Positions 11,792 through 24,114 of a DNA stretch of 64,000 nt are shown here, in pieces. The position numbers and the translations under genes are program-made. Under the pieces are notes generated by a model, which saw only the letters and a program-made list of their open reading frames with translations, did no database searches and was not told the DNA's origin. This DNA is from Plasmopara viticola (Eukaryota; Oomycota; Peronosporomycetes; Peronosporales; Peronosporaceae), in contig MBPM02000006.1 in assembly GCA_001695595.3 (NCBI GenBank), positions 1,054,001 to 1,118,000 of the forward strand, given 5' to 3'. The first letter of the stretch is position 1, and every line of letters begins with the position of its first letter.

Positions 11792-14700
11792 CTATCACGT
11801 GGGGTTCTGTACTTGGTGGGGGAAACTCGAATGACCTCGACAAAGTCGCGACGCTTTGCGCTTGTTCTTCCGGCTTGTCACACTAACCTTCTCTTAAATT
11901 TAGCCATCGTGTCTAGTTGGGTAAGATCGCGACGCTTTACTAGCCAATCACCGGACACGATCAAGTATCAGATAATTGAAGATGAGGATTCATGTAGAAA
12001 AGTGGCGTGCGCGACCCCAGCGCACATGTCGTTTGGTCAAAACCCTCTGTAGTACAGTAGAGTGAGACAGTGATAGTACGCTGCCTGTCTGTAAATGCTG
12101 CACCGTGGCGATTTCATATTGGACAGTTGGCGTACGTAATCGCTAGGAGCTCATCCCCACTCATTAATATACAAAGTTTAGGGCTCATTGCAGAAGTTAA
12201 CCCAAAAATGGTTAGATTTGCAAGAGGTACAACATTGTTAAAAGCATACTTACGAATTTGTAAGGAAGAGTAAACTTAAAGTAGCGAATACAATACGCGT
12301 TTGAGCTTCGTGGAAAACAAGAATGCAAGAAAGCCGATCGCGTACGAGCATTTGAAGGCCGGCTACTGTTTGACTGCGTCAAAAAGGTTAGGCTTTTTAC
12401 AATAAGCCTAGTTTTCGTCAAGCCTAACGCAACCATAAAGGGCAGATTTTCGTTTCAAACCTCATAATCCGGCCTTTCTACTTTTATCATTGTCCGCGCC
12501 AGTATCAATCTAAATGACCATTAGAAGCTGTTCACTTCTCAGTGCTTCCGCTTTACAGGATTCTGCATTTTGCCAACGACTAAAGATTTAGTCGCAGTCG
12601 AGACTGCAGCGCGTCCTCATCCTACTTTAAAAAGGCTTTAAAACAGCGTATCACACGACATGTGAGCGTAGGGTTCGTGCAATATCCCGGCTTGATGCGC
12701 GCGGAAAATCTGGCGCGTTTGTCCTGGTGATGTCCTTGTTCTTGTTATAATGCGGCAATACCTTCGGTTCTGATGCAGAACGCTGACCATGCAACAGGGT
12801 ATCACATGTTATCAAATGTTTGTGCTAAATGAATTGAAGATAACAGCTTCTACCGACATTTATACCGGGCGAACATACTGAGGAGGTAACTGAAGTACAC
12901 AAGTATTGTACTGAGCAAATCAGTCTTTTGACTGCAACATTGTGCACATGCCGATTCTTAAGGACGGAATCGGGGTAGTATTAATGAACAGTCAATCATC
13001 GAAGATCGTACACCTTTATCAACGTCTTCTCTGGGAAGACACTGTGCTATTATGTCACACCTGGTAGCTCTTTGTGATCGAGCCTGAGAACAATTTTTTT
13101 TTTGTACCTAAACCCTGACAAATGTCTTGAAATGGGTCAAACCATTTTTCTCATATCTGCCGGACGCGCTGTTGGCCCTATTCGAAAGCCCCAATTTTTA
13201 TATAGATGACGTCAAAATGTAATGTATTTGGACCCTTCGCAGCACCTAGCTACTGTTGGGTCTTTGTCGGGTAAGCTTATATTTTTTACTGTTGATAAAA
13301 ATAAGAGCTTTCTCTTTGGATTAAGCAAATAGAGATGGCCACATATACGGCTTAGTTACGAGATGACTAGGTGCACAAGAATTTTACTCAATCTTTTCTT
13401 AAAGGCCAGATTAAAAGCTTGACGTTTACCCGTAAAAGCTCTTTAACAGTTATATCAACTTTCGAAGACCGAGAAAGAGACAATTAGGAGCGATTTTTTC
13501 CATGACCTTTTTGTTTGCCGGCACTCACCCATTCTCAAAGATGGCGCAAAGTTCATAAATGATCGTAGTTAAAGGAAGTTGACGGCCTCCATTACTGGAG
13601 GCTAATGCTCCAACAAGTCAAGCCAAATGTATATAGCCTAAGGCAATGATATCTTAAGGAGAAGTGAAAAAAAATGTTTTTCGAGTCACTTTTGAGTAGG
13701 AAACAGCTAAAGACAAATTTGCTCCTGCGAAAGAGCTGTTTCTCGACCATCACGACTCCAATAAGTGGGTCCGCTGATTTAACTCACACCGCCAATGGAC
13801 ATGAGCACGCTTAGCAAAGCAACCTCTTTTGCTTTGGTTATGTCAATCTCCAGTGCCTGATCTATCGTTTACTAGCATAGTAGACCGTCGTTGTTCCTGA
13901 AGGCTAGAAAGTGTCGCCGATAGAGTCCGCACCCTCAGATCTAGGAAACTCTGGTCACCAGCAGAGGAAAAAAAACAGAGCTAAGTCCTCATAATGGTAT
14001 AGTTTTCGATTCACACCTTGAGAACTCAGTTATTCAGAAAAGCATCTAAAGTTAAAGAAGCACCAGTAAGCTGAGCCGTGCGCACAAGCGTAATAGATTA
14101 TAAACATCAAGTTTTACAAGATCTTCATGACTCTGGCGCTTTGATAGCAAAAGATTTGGATCAGCCATGATTGTTTGATTGATGGACCAAGAGAGAGTAA
14201 TGAAAGCGGCTTTAGTGCAAATAGCTAACAAATCGGGTTTATTTCACCCTTGGATCGAAAATAACGTGATCGTTATTGGTGATGATATTCATTTTTTGTC
14301 CACAGACACGTATGTCTTGATCCTGAGGACTTCGTGGTCTTAGCTGTACGATCTTTGGATTGATTGGCAGGACGCGCGAGCCATCCAATGGCGCTCAAAA
14401 CCTTTGCTTAGTCGTGTTCCAACCTTGTTGTTTAGGCTTTGAAGTACCGGAAAATGAAAAATATACGAAATGTTTTTCGCCGGTATTTATGTCCGCTGTT
14501 GCCTGAATTGTTAAAGATGGCGGTTTGAATGTGTAAACAAAGTCGTACAAAATAATTTGTTGTCGACAAATTTCCGCGACCGGATATGTTGCTCTGCAAA
14601 ACAAAGAGGGCTTCATAGATCTACAAGAGGTGATACAAGACCCTAGACTGCAGACCATAACGCTTTGCAGGACGTGACGTTTCCGACGATAAAGTATATA

Positions 14701-17700
14701 ACTACATCCTATGCTCTTGATAAAGATGCCTTAGATCAGCATTACAGACAACGTACGCTGCGTCTAGCCTCTCGATAAATACCAGATATCCGTTATATCT
14801 ATTTATACCAGAAAAGCTCGAATATGGTGCCAGGTTATTCATCATCCAAACTCACACCGGAAGACGTGTGAAGCACAAGATTGACTTCGTGTAAGGTACG
14901 AAGTGCTGTGTCACGACCGCCACGTTAGCACTATGACCTCATTGATGCCTAAAGCGCTGAAAAGGCTTAGAATGCCCACACTCGTTACTGACTTTCTGAC
15001 TCGAAAAAATTAACAAAAAGTGGCGAATTGTTTCCTTAACTATCAGCTGAACACCTGCACGAACATCTATTCCACGAAAAAAACTTGTCACTCACTTGTG
15101 AATGTACAGTATAGTGCACTAGCTTTGCTAGATGGCAATCATCAGGCTCAAATGAAGGGGTCAAAAATACTTCTCGCGGCAATTTGTACCTAGCGTCAAC
15201 CTATATCTGTGGAAAGCGATCCCTGAGGAGTCCAATAGCGCTTAATCGCCTGGCCACCCAATATATTTTAACATTTTCGATTTTCCGGCGAGCCATATTT
15301 CTTAGAGTCTGTAGCCACTCTGCAGGAGACCAGTCGGCACTACACACTCGTTCAAACCACTGTTCAAGTAAGTTTAAACCAATAGGAATTTGCGACAACA
15401 TCGACAAATCCGTCTATGCGACTGAACCGGTAAATGTTTTCAAACGTTTTCTATGATCCCTGGACTACGCAAAAATGATTGCCTGTGCATCTTGGCGTAC
15501 GGAACAGTCCCAAATAGAATTATTAATAGCGTATCTGGTGCATTACACCGCGAGGTGTCCACACTGCGTCGGGAAATCGCTCGCCTTTGCATTGAGCTCT
15601 TGGCTATCTTGGCAACTCATGGCGCAAGTTGCCAATATTGCCGTTGCAGTGGGCGTTATCATTCGCCGTATGGCCACCCAATTTTGTCTTACCAACATTA
15701 TTTAGCCTGAAGGCATCGCTTTCAAACGTGATGGGAGCACCTCAACCGAGACTCAGACGCTCAAGGAGACTGATACCTTAGAAGTACCCTACGTAGATTT
15801 AGGTGTGTTGACATCATCTTGGAAAGGCCGATGGTGTACGCCAACGTATGCCTTTCTCGAACCGTTAAAAATCGCTAAAACGTTATGTCATCTTTTACGC
15901 AATAGCCTAAAATGGTTTTAAGTGGTAGTTTTTTAGTCATTTACAGGTTTAATGCTAGCTGTGCGAGTATTTCTTGTCCAATATTTGAGAATATACAATG
16001 AGTGGTGCCAGGACAGTGAGCATCAGGATGCTTTTCATAGCTACAGAAAGGTATGTATCAGCTTTCCCTCATCCAGCAAAGTCATTCGGCGTCTCTTGCA
16101 ACATTTTCGGCTATGTCATCGGCTGCAACTCGATGAAGATTAGTCATCTTGCTTAGAACAGGCAGCCAAAGGCTGACATTCTTATTATCACGTACAATAA
16201 ATTGCCATCGGGTGCGCACTGGTGGATTTCCGAGTGCCTTTTTAGGGCTTTAAGCTCATAGTAGCCAAATAAACCGCATTACTTTGCAAATAGCAATAAA
16301 AATGTCCCACTTGTCCATATGAACCGAAAGACGGTTGCTAATCTTTGCAAATGTGATTTATTCGCGATTACTGACAGGACGAATTCAAGATGCTTGCTGA
16401 CAAGCTTTTACGCAGACTAGATTCATATAAGCAGAGTACAAAGCTGTCTTGGCGAGCGAGTTGGCCAGGCATACAAAGCGGATGCCAAACTGGAGCTCTT
16501 GACGTGATTTAATGTCCCTGGGAAGGATACCAAAGTCGAGCAATTAATCCTCGACAGCGATCGCAGCCGCATCACTCTGAAGGTGTAGACGCTCTGTTTC
16601 TCTTTTGGCAGATCTATTCTTTGTCGCTGATCAAACGACGAAGGCTTGGAGCATGATAGTTTTAAAGCACACAAAGCTTCAATTTGCGGTCATTTGGGCC
16701 TAAGAGGAACGCTCTAATCGGTTTCCATGTATACTAATGGATCCACATTATCGAGTAAGTACTCAAGCAGGAAAAATATCGATATATGCTAGCTGATCGA
16801 GCCCGCGGCTCACACATTGACCCTTCTACGGAGCCTGACAATACAGGTGTACCCATTTGCTAGTGGTCGATAAGCCCGAAGTTTGTCGTTGACTTGCCTT
16901 GAACTAATAGTAGAACGGGTTTAAACATGTTAGTGTGTGCCTGAGAAATAATCGTAAATTTGAAATTCGTACCAGCCAGTGACACTGAATCAAACAGAAA
17001 AACTGCTATGGATTTGCAATTATTTATCAGGGATTTTCCGGACGCGATGATGCATATTAAACGTATAGGAAAAATTAAACAACAACGGCCTCGAAATACG
17101 TACTGTGAAAAGGCTTCTGCTAACGCTACTGTGTTTTTTGCAAGGGTGATTGCTAATGTCAACACCAAATTACTTTATACAAACGGTCAGACTTATCGGG
17201 TCAATTGTGCCTTCGAAGCCACGCTCTGCAGTATGCGCGCTATCGCACCACATTCGTGAGCCAACAAGCTCAACAACATTAGGCTTGCACTCGAAAATGT
17301 ATTCACGCATTCGTGGGCTCACAGTTTTCAACACAAACTGCTAGACATTCTTAAAAGTCGTTAATAGCACAAGTGCTTCTGTAATTAGTGGGATGGCTCG
17401 ATACGTTTCCTTTTTCCAAATTTATAATTTGACTTCGAAAACAGTTATCAGACTTTTGAGATCCGTCGATTGATCGCGATTAGCACTGCAAGAGATGCGA
17501 TTGCATCCGCAAATGTAAGCAAAATAGTTTTTTTTTATACATTTAATAAGCTGTAAATGAACAAACTTAAATACCGCTTCACCAATTTTCTATAGTCATA
17601 AAATGTGGGTAGGTATTGATTATCAACCGTGTTCAGACGAACTTGACGCGCTAATTGTTTTAGTGAAAGTATGACGATCATCAGGACTTCGAAGTTCGTG

Positions 17701-18000
17701 TTAGTCTTCAGCACCTCGCTTAAAAATTGTTTGTGCACTCGACCTTGCGAGTAAGGTGCTTACGGCAGGCCATACATCAGCTTATAATGCCCATAATTAC
17801 CGTATCTTTTATTACAAGGCTGAGAGCGTAAGGCTGTGAGCTTCATGCGGTCGGCCAACAGCATTATTTGTTAGCTGGCTGCGTGTTATAATCCAGCAAT
17901 TTGTTATACATATATGTCAGGGATCACAAGATTTTCATCTTTGTCACCACTCAGTCCGCTTTTGTTACCATATTGCGCCTCGCGATATTGTCTAAAAATT
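11792..18000. other. Long gene-poor region
   Basis: About 6 kb with no gene I can support. Open frames are short (at most about 105 codons) and mostly overlap on opposite strands. The minus-strand frame at 15201-15407 looks protein-like (QWFERVCSADWSPAEW), with stop-interrupted continuation upstream, but I cannot assign it. No tRNA-like cloverleaf, LTR pair or known repeat was seen. Confidence 0.4.
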
Positions 18001-18034
18001 TTCAATAGACTTTAAAACGTCAGGTGTCCCGACA

Positions 18035-19260
18035 ATGAAGAGTACAAAACGTCCGCTTTTAATCATGCTTAAAACCATTTTAAGCGTCGATCGCCAATCA
18101 TATTTATTGATCGCTGAGTTATGCTTCAGATTATATTCTTTTTCAAAATCATCTGTAAATAACTTCTTGATTCAAGCGCACCGAAGTGATTTTGATATAT
18201 TTTATTTAGATTTTTTTGGAGAACAAAAGTAATGCTCTTCACAAGTCTATCGGTATCAACAGCTTTTTCGTGCTAAGAAAGATCCAGAGCAGCTTTTTCT
18301 GACTTCGATCATCGTCAAAGGTTGCCGATGTTGATCTGCAAAAAATCTCCTCTCCTTCAAAACATCGCGATATTTTAAGCCATCATTTGCACGCTACTTT
18401 ATTTTTCATCGCGTGAATACAGCACAGCCGTTTCTTCTTAATCTTACCGCAACTCAACTCGGAAGAAAGCTTTCTTCGCAAAGAAAACATCTTGGTGTCT
18501 GTAATCGTAGCCGATAGCTTAATCGAGAAGGTGCGCTGTTTTTGAAGTGAAGATACGAAGATGTTGCCGATTAATATGTGCAAACATATTGGTGATGTAC
18601 TAACGAAGATCTCACAGTACAATCTCCATGAGTACAATTCGCTTTTCTATCTAATCGTCAATGCGCACGGTCTGAAGGTATACAACAAACATTTAAAACT
18701 TTTTACCAAGTGTCAAGCTTGATATTAAGTTTTAAAATGTTTGTTGTGGAGGGCTGGGTTAAAAAAGCGTCAAAGCTTCTTCCACTTCCATAATAGTCTT
18801 GGCTTCGAAAAGCAGAGCTTATACTACAAACAGCAGATTGACCAGGTATCAGCAACCGGCTTTAATTGTAGTTGCTATGGAATCAACTTGAAAAAGAGCG
18901 ACTTACTTGCCATAATTGGTACTGACAACATCAATGTTGTCATTAAAACCCCAACTGCACGTGTGTTGCTACACCGATCATTAAAATGCTCAATCTTAGC
19001 AACTATGTATCAGATGGTATCAGCTACGAGAAGTATTTAACGACAAATCTCGATGGCTGCAAATGTGATGACAAAATAATTTTAGTCTATGATGGTCTTG
19101 GCAAGGGTCTTTTCCCGTTTGTGTATGTCACCGCGTTCAGCGTGCTCAACAGACTACTGTCCCACATCAATTAGCTTTTGACAGCAGCCTGCGTCGAACA
19201 AGCATCATCGGTGATGAAAACGAGCAAGTGAAGTTTGTGTGGAGTTTTTGAGATAGAATT
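18035..19260 (+). pseudogene. Decayed long open frame, function unknown
   Basis: Several consecutive plus-strand segments have protein-like composition and are separated only by isolated stops or frame changes: 18035-18232, about 18430-18700, 18741-18950, 18986-19174, and then 19175-19240. Examples are DVLTKISQYNLHEYN and DGCKCDDKIILVYDG. Spacing suggests one large ancestral gene. I do not recognise the family. It could be part of an old virus or transposon insertion, but there is no motif (no Walker box, no polymerase signature) to support that. Confidence 0.3.
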
Positions 19261-19948
19261 ATCGATGACTTGATAGTCTGGTACCGCAATCTCGATGTAA
19301 TTTTATTTATTAAGTTCAGCGCGAGCTATTCGTGCACCTTGATTTAAATATCTTCGCTGATGTCGTTACCTGGTCTTATTAAAAAGGTTATGCAAGACAT
19401 GCTTCAACAATCTTTAATCAGATAAGACACCAGCTAACACATTCTTATGACCACACCGGCACATGGCCGGCTACACGATTACAGATGCTATGCCAGTCCA
19501 TGGATCAATATGACACTTGATCGCTTTTGTACATTGCTGCAAAAGCCAAACTATCTGTGTGGTCTATTCTGATGTCAGCTTGTCGTCGATACCACTTCAA
19601 CAGACCGTATCGACAACAAGCTTGGACACACCAATGGCAACGTATTGGTTAGCTCTGACAGGTGCAACACCCCTCGAAAGGACATGGCGATCAAGAAACC
19701 CCGTTAGTAGAAGTTGCTTAAGTTAGACTCGGACAAATTGGTGGATAGCATTGCTAAGGCTCAGATGAAGACTAACATAGCAGGAGGCTCATTTCATATC
19801 TGCTACGCTTCGCTCAATGAGACAAAAAAATGCGAAGGTTTGCTCTACAAGAAAAAACGATGATAATGCTTTTGCCTTATGGGCACTTTAAAATGAGATG
19901 CCATGTAGACGATCGAGACTTACAATGCCCGAACATAGCTGCCGCATT

Positions 19949-20098
19949 GCCGGGAACATAGCTGCTGACAAAATTTTAAAGGCGATATTCCCATTGCCTT
20001 TTGCCGGGAACATAGCTGCTGACAAAATTTTAAAGGCGATATTCCCATTGCCTTTTGCCGGGAACATAGCTGCTGACAAAATTTTAAAGGCGATATTC
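19949..20098. repeat. 54-bp minisatellite, 2.8 units
   Basis: Two complete identical 54-bp units (19949-20002 and 20003-20056) and 42 bases of a third. Each starts GCCGGGAACATAGCTGCTGA and ends TTGCCTTTT. The unit is 18 codons long, so the frame is open through the array on both strands. The lack of divergence between units suggests recent expansion, in contrast with the decayed surroundings. A partial, diverged precursor (GAACATAGCTGCC) lies just before unit one. Confidence 0.9.
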
Positions 20099-20159
20099 AA
20101 ACTCTAGACCATTTTAAAGACTACTTAGTGAGATAATCCCGGTTTTTGAAAATACGCTA

Positions 20160-22300
20160 ATCGACTGTGCTGATGAGAGTGTCATTAGTCATCACATGTA
20201 CAAGGACAACAAGGCCCGGAAGCAAAACTAATAGATAGCTACTGCGGTGGAATTACGCGCATTTGCTTAAATGAAATCTATTTCATCGCTATGACCTACT
20301 GCTCTGTCAAGGCCAGCGCTCCCAAAGTCTTTGATCTTTTTTAGAGGCTGTATCAAATGCTCGACGAGAGGGTGATGTTGATTTGTCGAAGGCGGTGATT
20401 GCTGAGATGATTGATCTTGAGGCAACAATGCATTTGGTCGATCTAGAATGGATATTGTAAGCACAAATAGATCAAGTATGAGTCTAATGACAAGACTATC
20501 AGAAGCAAGATTGAAAGTCTTGTGTTCCATACGTTGAAGCATCTTGATGAATTTTATGATATTACGTTGAAAAAGCGTAGCCTCAACACCAAAAATTCGC
20601 CATAAGTATTGATTGCTATCGATCAGATCGTTAAGCTATGCATGATTCAGTTTGACTATGACTAAACTGAATTTGACTTCTATCGTTCAGATTTTCAATA
20701 TCGGGAGGTGAACACGGATCCGTGGGTATATCGTGTTCAGCTGCGATAACTCATGCAAGAAATGCATCAAGTTAAATTATATGATCACTATAATGAGCAT
20801 AATTATGAGTGAGTCCAAGGGATTAAAACGCTGCGATACCGAGTTCGACCGCCGCACGCCTGGTCTGTTCGAGCGACGAGGGGATGCAAAGGTCCAAAAT
20901 TACATCTGAATTTACCGGACAAGAAGCACAATGTAAGAGCCAGTGCTGAGGATAAACGGCATGGGCGTGGTTGCAGAATAAATACACTTACTCCAGATGG
21001 CTTTCAGAGATTTGTACGCGACCACATCTCATTCTGGCTTACTAACACGAGTTTCAGACTATCAAAAAAATCAAATCGATAATTACTCATAGTCAAACAA
21101 AACAGCTCTAACCTACTATTATGATTTGAGGCGTGTCTTGGGACATGTATTTACCAACATGCCTTTGAACATATGCTATGGTAGTCTTAAAAAAAAACTT
21201 ATTTCCTCATATAGAATAAACTCAATGCTGGAGCAGTTATTTTATGACCCAAAAATTATTTATCTCAGCACCTGCTTTACACAAAAGCTAACTTAATCGA
21301 TTCATCTATCGAATTTGAAAGAGTCGAGTATTGGAACAAGACTAGGCTCGACAAATAGCAGCATTTTAAGCACGAGAATATCTACGATAAGTATAAAATT
21401 GCTTTAAAAGCTCATTTCTTGGCAAATAGATCTCGCCATTTGAAAAAAAGGTCCAAATAAATATCAACTCACGATCGGATTTCGCATAAGCAAGCAAAAG
21501 AAGCTTTCGATTGCACTAAAGGAGGGGCAAGTGAGCAAAAAAATGTAATGCATTATCTAATAATAATAAAATAGAGTTTCTCATATCAAGCCTCAAACCT
21601 CAGACTTATATAATGAGCCAAGAGATCATTCTACTATAAAAAATGGAACGATTTGATCGGACGTTTAAAAAAATACTAACTTGTATGAAAAATATCATCA
21701 CTGAATTGCTCATTCAACCCGTAATCAATACTTATAACGATACATGGCATTTATCGATACTGTCAACTACAAACGAAGCTGAAGGCAGATTGATCACACA
21801 CATAACCTCGAATTGACAATAGTTTCCACACAGTCATATGCCAGGGAGTGTCCGATGTGCTGATTAGCATTCCGACTGAAATACTTTGTAAGCAATTATT
21901 GAATCACGTTAGGAGCTGATTTGTAGACAATAGTTTTAGCAGCTTTAAAAATTTGCAAGCTTGCGCTGATTGTCCTTATATTTTTTAATTCTTTCACCGC
22001 TCACAAAAATTATTTTGCACTCAAGACACTGATGCTTGGACCAGAAAGCGTAATTTTAATTTGATAAAATATCCACAAATTTATGTCTATTGTTCGATTT
22101 ACCAAAGGATTCTACACTTCCAGAAGCTACATCTTTGTATCCAGGCTAATACTGAGTTGGAAGCTGTCCTCCGTTTCATCAAGCTGTAGCATATCAATAG
22201 GCTTAAAGCTCCTAAAAAGGCTAAACGTATTTTTGAGCCTTCTCAAAGAAAGATAGCGCTTGAATGCATTATCACTCGGGCGTAAATTCTGCAAGGACCC
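20160..22300 (+). pseudogene. Decayed open-frame chain, unknown
   Basis: Plus-strand protein-like segments broken by stops: about 20600-21050 (containing SDFQYREVNTDPWVYRVQL), 21283-21530 (containing FERVEYWNKTRLD and HENIYDKYKIALKAHF) and about 22030-22290 (containing KKAKRIFEPSQRKIALE). The last ends where a minus-strand decayed chain begins, so two dead genes may have been convergent near 22.29 kb. No family recognised. Confidence 0.3.
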
Positions 22301-23560
22301 GTCTTAGCGCTATGGAATGTGTACCAAGCGATGCAGTAGAATAAGCATTTGCTATTCATTGTAAATAAGTTAATTACATGCTTGTTTTGGCAGATCACTT
22401 TGGGATAACAGAGTCACTATTCCCAAAAACGTGGTCACGATGGTAGAAATAGAATCTTTAAATGCAGTGATCGCTTCAAGTTAATATCTTAACCGGGGAT
22501 AGTTCAACATATCAGCCAACTTCATAGAGCGAATTTTCGAAAACATTTTCATTCGAATGTCCGCGTTGCTATAGTTTTCGAAGGGTTTATTGATCACATA
22601 AGTGTTGGCGACATTCTGGTAGAATTAGTTAGTGTTACTAGGATCAGTCTTGCTCACATGTTCGTATTTAAGAACAATGTTATTCTTAAACGCGTTTGCC
22701 AGGGCCGAAAGAACGATTTCGAGTTTATCGTGGAGATCAGTAGCCTGGATATTATCATATAAGTGTAATCCCGCCTGATTACTGTATAAACGATACTTGG
22801 GATCAGCCTTATACAGTGCTTGTTGAGTTTTTTTTAAAACTGAAACGTTGTCTGCTTAATCCACCATTTTTTGTTCAAAACGTGAAGTGTTACTAATATT
22901 TATTATCTTACCACTTCTATCTTGAGCCTAGAGCTTGTAGCTCTAACCTAATCCGATAGCTCAGATAGTTTATTTTATCCTGCTAGTTTATATGCAAATA
23001 TATTGCCTAAATATATATTTGTCAATATAACTCGGCTAAAAATCGCCAACTTCGTATTGGGCCGACTTTTATCCTGTGAAAAAATGTAAATGTAAATTTT
23101 TCATACATTACTTATCATCTTCCGGGCACGCATCTCAGCGCAATTCTTCTCATCATTTTTTTGCTGCTGAGCAAATCTTTCAATCAGTAGCGCATCAAAG
23201 GCTTTGATTCACTCTTCGCTAAGTTCGAAAAGTACGCCATCTTACTGCTTTAAGTTTCTCAGAATGAAACTTCATACGGGGCGCATTATTTTTTCAGTTT
23301 ACTTGCTGGAGTACGACTAATCGTACTCCTTACTAGCGGCTGTCTTGATGATTTCAAAGGTCGGCACCAAAAATTCTATAAAACTTGACTTTGACTTTAG
23401 TTTTTCGGAAATTGGTCACAACACAGGCATAGCTTGATATTTGAAATACGTCTGAGTAAAATGGTGCATTTGGTATCTTTTCTAGCCAGTATTACTGATA
23501 AAAAACAGCTACGCTGTTCACGATTTCAGATTCGAATGCTATAATTTTTCATATACAACA
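22290..23560 (-). pseudogene. Decayed open-frame chain on minus strand, unknown
   Basis: Reading the minus strand from about 23.5 kb down to 22.5 kb gives long protein-like stretches interrupted by a handful of stops. One contains IKAFDALLIERFAQQQKNDE, another KIINISNTSRFEQKM and a third AGLHLYDNIQATDLHDKLE. It looks like one former gene of several hundred codons. I cannot name it; helical, charged segments dominate. Confidence 0.3.
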
Positions 23561-24044
23561 ATGATCCACTTTTTACCGCCGCAGCTTGAAAAATGCCACT
23601 ACTGTTACTGTGAACGATCTTGTTAATGTCAACAAAAGACCATAATTATACCGGTTATAAGACATAGAGAGATTATCGTTGTGCTTGACGACGCATCCAC
23701 AAAGTGTGAGGTGGGCGCCACATTTTTGAACCAACCAGTAGCCGATGGTTGCGCTTGCACTCAGCAATGATGCTCTTCCATTTAGATCTTCATTCCCTTC
23801 TATACAAATAAAACAGCGGGTCTAAGAGCTGCATTTACCCTAGTGGGAAAGAGGTTCGGGAAAACTTCACTTTAAATTAAGCCTACTCTGCCCCTTTATT
23901 TATCAAACTTGGCAAAAGGCTAGCTGAGGGAATCAGCAGGTCAAAGGATGCGAATGCATATACTTTTAAACTAAGCGTGAACCGAATGTTTAGTTTGTTT
24001 TAAGTGGATAACGAAAGAAGGTTTCGTCGGACCTTTCTGGGTCT

Positions 24045-24114
24045 TTGACAAGCGTGGGTCAGCATGAGCTATAGATATAAAGATCTATAGCTCATGCTGA
24101 CCCACGCTTGTCAA
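24045..24114. repeat. 32-bp perfect inverted repeat (hairpin)
   Basis: The left arm 24045-24076 and right arm 24083-24114 are exact reverse complements, separated by a six-base loop (ATAAAG). The arm starts TTGACAAGCGTGGGTCAGCA. The surrounding sequence has no gene. Candidates are a short hairpin, a head-to-head junction of element ends, or a MITE-like relic. Confidence 0.95.

Noticed and set aside
11394..12052. Plus-strand frames of about 104-109 codons
   Set aside because: Antisense to the PKA regulatory subunit and its 5' region.
15201..15407. Minus-strand frame with WFERVCSADWSPAEW as a possible effector domain
   Set aside because: No signal peptide, no start in context and upstream frame interrupted; not enough to call.
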